From JAVBJV01 sp031555315 (lineage in GTDB: Bacteria; Pseudomonadota; Alphaproteobacteria; Acetobacterales; Acetobacteraceae), in the NCBI GenBank assembly GCA_031555315.1, contig JAVBUO010000005.1, positions 186,001 to 250,000 on the forward strand: a stretch of DNA of 64,000 nt, read 5' to 3'. Each line of letters opens with the position of its first letter. Position 1 is the stretch's first letter. The position numbers were made by a program, and so were the translations under genes. The notes under the pieces were generated by a model, which ran no database searches, was not told the origin of the DNA, and was given only the letters and a program-made list of their open reading frames with translations. Below, in pieces: positions 61,612-64,000 of the stretch.

Positions 61612-61751
61612 GCGTTGCTCCGGATCCGTTCTGTTCTGTTTGTTCATACCGAGATCATCGCGCCGCGAGGTGGGCGTCGTCACGAGAAGTTTTTATGGCT
61701 GTATTTGTTTCGAATAGGTAAGATCGTGCGTTGGATTATCAGGGGGATCTG

Positions 61752-62186
61752 ATGCGTAGACTGCTTCTGTTCGTCGTCGTGTTCTGCTGGGCTGCCGGAA
61801 TGGCGCAGGCGCAGCAGAATGTCGTCGAAATGCGCCGTGCCGAATTCAAGCGGATGGGCGATATCATGCAGGCGATGAAGCCGGTGGCTGAGAGCGGCGG
61901 CGATCTCGCCGCATTTCGCGAGCGGATCGCCTGGATGGTGGACTATAGCCGCCGGATCCCCGGCCTGTTTCCGCCTGGATCCGGCGAAGGCATGGGCGAG
62001 ACCAAGGCGCTGGCGACCATCTGGTCCGACAACGCCGGTTTTGTGACCAGCGCCCAGAACCTGACGGCGCAGACCGAACGCCTGCTGGCCGCGGCGAATT
62101 CCGGGCAGCAGGCGGCGTTCACGCGTGAATTCCAGGCGACCGCGCAGGTCTGTTCGGCCTGTCATCGTGGCTTTCGGGCGCGCTGA
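61752..62186 (+). CDS. cytochrome c'-like protein
   Basis: A 144-residue periplasmic c-type cytochrome. A Sec signal (MRRLLLFVVVFCWAAGMAQA) is followed by a four-helix bundle (EFKRMGDIMQAMKPV) with the heme-binding CSACH at 134-138 near the C-terminus, the cytochrome c' layout. Such proteins bind NO or transfer electrons. ATG 61752 has AGGGGG five bases upstream. A cytochrome b561 gene is convergent, one base after the stop, suggesting a redox pair. Confidence 0.9.
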   Translation: MRRLLLFVVVFCWAAGMAQAQQNVVEMRRAEFKRMGDIMQAMKPVAESGGDLAAFRERIAWMVDYSRRIPGLFPPGSGEGMGETKALATIWSDNAGFVTSAQNLTAQTERLLAAANSGQQAAFTREFQATAQVCSACHRGFRAR

Positions 62187-62187
62187 T

Positions 62188-62886
62188 CTATCCCAGGCAG
62201 GCAATGGCCGTCACGATCCCGCCCGCCAACAGGAACAGGACCAGCGCGCGGGCCGGCGATGCGTGATGCGGGGGGCGCAGGGCGGAGCCGGTCGGGACCG
62301 TCTTGTTGCCCGAGATCATCGGCAGGACGAGGTTCTGGCCTTTGACGATGCGGTACAGAACGACGGCCAGAACGTGCAGGATGATCACCGCCAGCAGCAG
62401 GTTGAAGTTGAACGCGTGCAGGGACGTGAGCTTCGAGGATGTGTCTTCGGATACGTAACGGGCCAGAGGTCCCTTGGTCAGGATGTCGTCGTCGGCAAAC
62501 AGGCCGGAAGTGGCCTGTATCAGCAGCAGCAGCAGCAGCAGCACGACGGCCCAGCCGCCGGCGGGGTTATGGCCGAGCTCGGTATCCGCTTCGCGCTGTG
62601 CCAAATGGCGCAGATGGCTGCATACGGCGGACGGGCCGCGCAGAAACTGGCCGAAACGGGCGTTTTCACTGCCGAAGAACCCCCACAGAATGCGGAACAG
62701 CGCCAGAGTAAGAATACAGTAGCCGGACAGTTTGTGCAGGTTCATCTGCCCGGTTTCGTATGTCCACCAGCTCAGATAGATCAGTATGATCAGCGGCCAG
62801 TGATACAGGCGAATGGCGATATCCCAGACCTTCACCGAACACGTCGATGCAAACCGGATCGTCGGTGAGGTGGAAGGGGTGCGCAT
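62188..62886 (-). CDS. cytochrome b561-type membrane protein
   Basis: A 232-residue diheme cytochrome b (cytochrome b/b6-561 domain). Membrane helices carry the likely heme His residues in RLYHWPLIILIYLSWW, LHKLSGYCILTLALFRILWGFFG, and the later HAFNFNLLLAVIILHVLAVVLYR. A (CTG)n-like run codes for LLLLLLL near 115-122. It is convergent with the cytochrome c' gene, and together they are typical of a small quinol-to-cytochrome chain. Confidence 0.85.
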   Translation of the reverse strand: MRTPSTSPTIRFASTCSVKVWDIAIRLYHWPLIILIYLSWWTYETGQMNLHKLSGYCILTLALFRILWGFFGSENARFGQFLRGPSAVCSHLRHLAQREADTELGHNPAGGWAVVLLLLLLLIQATSGLFADDDILTKGPLARYVSEDTSSKLTSLHAFNFNLLLAVIILHVLAVVLYRIVKGQNLVLPMISGNKTVPTGSALRPPHHASPARALVLFLLAGGIVTAIACLG

Positions 62887-63197
62887 CTGCCGTCCGTTAT
62901 GTGTCCGCGTTGGGATCGTTTTACAGAAGGTTCCGGAATTCGTGCGTTATTTTCTGTTTAGACGGCAACCGTTTCGAAGACAATCCGAGCGATCGGCGTG
63001 TGTTCAAAGCCAGGCAACGTGAGAGGTGAGGCCGCTCGTCACCGGCGGACCGTCCGTTTTGTAACGGCTGGCATGCAAAGGCCGGAGTACCGCTGCAGCG
63101 AGATCCTCATCCGCAGATGAGCGGATTCCGGAAACTGATATGCTTTGACGCATTTGCGTGATTGCGGTTGTATGGCGCTTCGCCGTAAAGGATATCC
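62887..63197. other. intergenic region without recognised features
   Basis: About 310 bases between the cytochrome b561 gene (minus) and the gene beginning at 63198 (plus), which are divergent. I see no gene, tRNA or strong hairpin. AAGGA just before 63198 is the ribosome-binding site of the next gene. Confidence 0.5.
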
Positions 63198-64000
63198 ATG
63201 TCGGTGAACCCTGATCCACACGCGCAGCAATCTACACTACGTCCGCTGTTTTTCGTACTTCTGGGCGGGGCGGTCATTTTGCTGGTCGCCATTCTGGGCT
63301 GGATCGGCCAGCGAGATGCGATGGATACCGCCGATGAACCATCGCCGGTCGCCGCCAGCGGCGTGCCCGCCGTCCCGGGAACCGGAACCGCGGGGCAGCA
63401 GACGGCGGGCGTGATCCTGCCGAGTTTCGATGTGGCGCGAATCGGCCCCGAAGGTAACGCCGTCATGGCCGGGCGCGCTGCGCCGAATGCCGACATCACA
63501 ATCCGCAATGGCGAGCAGATCCTGGGGACCGTGCGTGCCGATGCGCGTGGCGAATGGGTGTTCGTTCCGTCCGAACCCCTGCCACCGGGTGGCCTGCAGC
63601 TGAGCCTGTCGGCGCGCAACTCCGACGGGCAGGTTCTGGAAAGCGTCGGCTCGGTGGTTTTGGTCGTGCCGGCGCATGGTCAGGATATCGCCGGACGTCC
63701 GGCCACGTCCGTGGCGCAGCAGGCGCCGCTGGCGCTGGTGGTGCCGGAAAACGACGCCTCGGCGGCGGTGCCGCGGGTGATCCAGGCCCCCGCTGTGGAA
63801 ACCGGCGCCGGCATTTCTGCCGGAACCGTGCGGCTGGACGTGGTGGATTACGGTGCTGCCGGACAGGTGCGGTTCTCCGGTGCGGCGTCTCCCAACAGCA
63901 CGGTGCGCCTTTATGTGGACGATGCACCGGTGGGCGAGGCCACGGCCGATGCTGCCGGGCGCTGGGCGCTGTCTCCCGCTGCGTCGATTGTTGCCGGCAC
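63198..64000 (+). CDS. membrane-anchored LysM/Ig-like-type protein (5' part)
   Basis: The frame starts at ATG 63198 (AAGGA six bases before) and stays open to the end of the window (267 codons), so the C-terminus is missing. Residues about 20-41 form a membrane anchor (LFFVLLGGAVILLVAILGWI); the rest is a periplasmic, Ala/Pro/Val-rich region with repeated beta domains (LPSFDVARIGPEGNAVMAGRAAPNADI, RADARGEWVFVPSEPLPPGG). This arrangement resembles alphaproteobacterial proteins ending in a LysM peptidoglycan-binding domain, but that domain would be beyond the window. Confidence 0.65.
   Translation, partial: MSVNPDPHAQQSTLRPLFFVLLGGAVILLVAILGWIGQRDAMDTADEPSPVAASGVPAVPGTGTAGQQTAGVILPSFDVARIGPEGNAVMAGRAAPNADITIRNGEQILGTVRADARGEWVFVPSEPLPPGGLQLSLSARNSDGQVLESVGSVVLVVPAHGQDIAGRPATSVAQQAPLALVVPENDASAAVPRVIQAPAVETGAGISAGTVRLDVVDYGAAGQVRFSGAASPNSTVRLYVDDAPVGEATADAAGRWALSPAASIVAG

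Noticed and set aside
62521..62545. CAG-type trinucleotide repeat as a repeat locus or CRISPR
   Set aside because: It is a short run coding for Leu in a membrane helix of cytochrome b561; no spacers or longer array.

Overview
The window is a GC-rich chromosomal segment, most likely from a flagellated alphaproteobacterium of the Rhodospirillales/Acetobacteraceae type. Four things point there: a circularly permuted (two-piece) ssrA gene next to sspB, a FlaF-flagellin pair, the flavin-dependent thymidylate synthase ThyX, and the general gene style with many ATGA overlaps. The taxonomic placement is inference from gene content. No ribosomal RNA is present.

Layout. 1-2.3 kb: tandem oligopeptide-type ABC substrate-binding proteins, the first cut by the window edge. 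2.3-7.1 kb: flagellar export and basal-body block, fliO-fliP facing one way and flgB-flgC-fliE-fliQ-fliR-flhB the other. 7.1-12.7 kb: a GST remnant, recA, a class A penicillin-binding protein, and prfB with the RF2 programmed frameshift. 12.7-14.3 kb: a low-GC IS1595-type element with a truncated transposase and a P63C-domain cargo gene. 14.3-24.4 kb: a third substrate-binding protein, bcp, glnE, a large AsmA-like protein, a SMUG1-type uracil-DNA glycosylase and two hypothetical genes. 24.5-28.8 kb: tyrS/anmK, an alpha/beta hydrolase and cysE. 28.8-29.7 kb: a decayed region. 29.7-34.4 kb: a sulfur-transfer cluster (two cysteine desulfurases, ferredoxin, TenA, MnmA) ending at tRNA-Met.

34.4-41.8 kb is accessory: tail-gene fragments of a prophage directly beside tRNA-Met, a beheaded GntR regulator, an intact AraC regulator, a hydantoinase/oxoprolinase pair (hyuB-hyuA), a TetR regulator broken by deletion, and a flavodoxin-fold oxidoreductase. 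41.9-51.3 kb: tRNA-Val, the motor/chemotaxis set fliM-cheY-cheZ, a FliJ-like coiled coil, a TAXI-type solute receptor, GST, dsbB, flaF, flagellin and thyX. 51.4-58.6 kb: permuted ssrA with sspB, a class I fumarase, a VOC protein, and a queuosine cluster (VUT-family transporter, queA, tgt, queF, queG). 58.6-64 kb: an AT-rich gap, an RHH regulator, PPK2, tRNA-Pro, a LOG-family protein, a cytochrome c' / cytochrome b561 pair and the start of a membrane-anchored protein running off the window.

Most genes are housekeeping, with good start sites and coupled spacing. The unusual material is concentrated at 12.7-14.3 kb (mobile element with cargo), 28.8-29.6 kb, 34.4-35.6 kb and 40.7-41.1 kb (gene decay around a tRNA and a regulator-rich catabolic locus), and 58.65-59.4 kb (AT-rich island).
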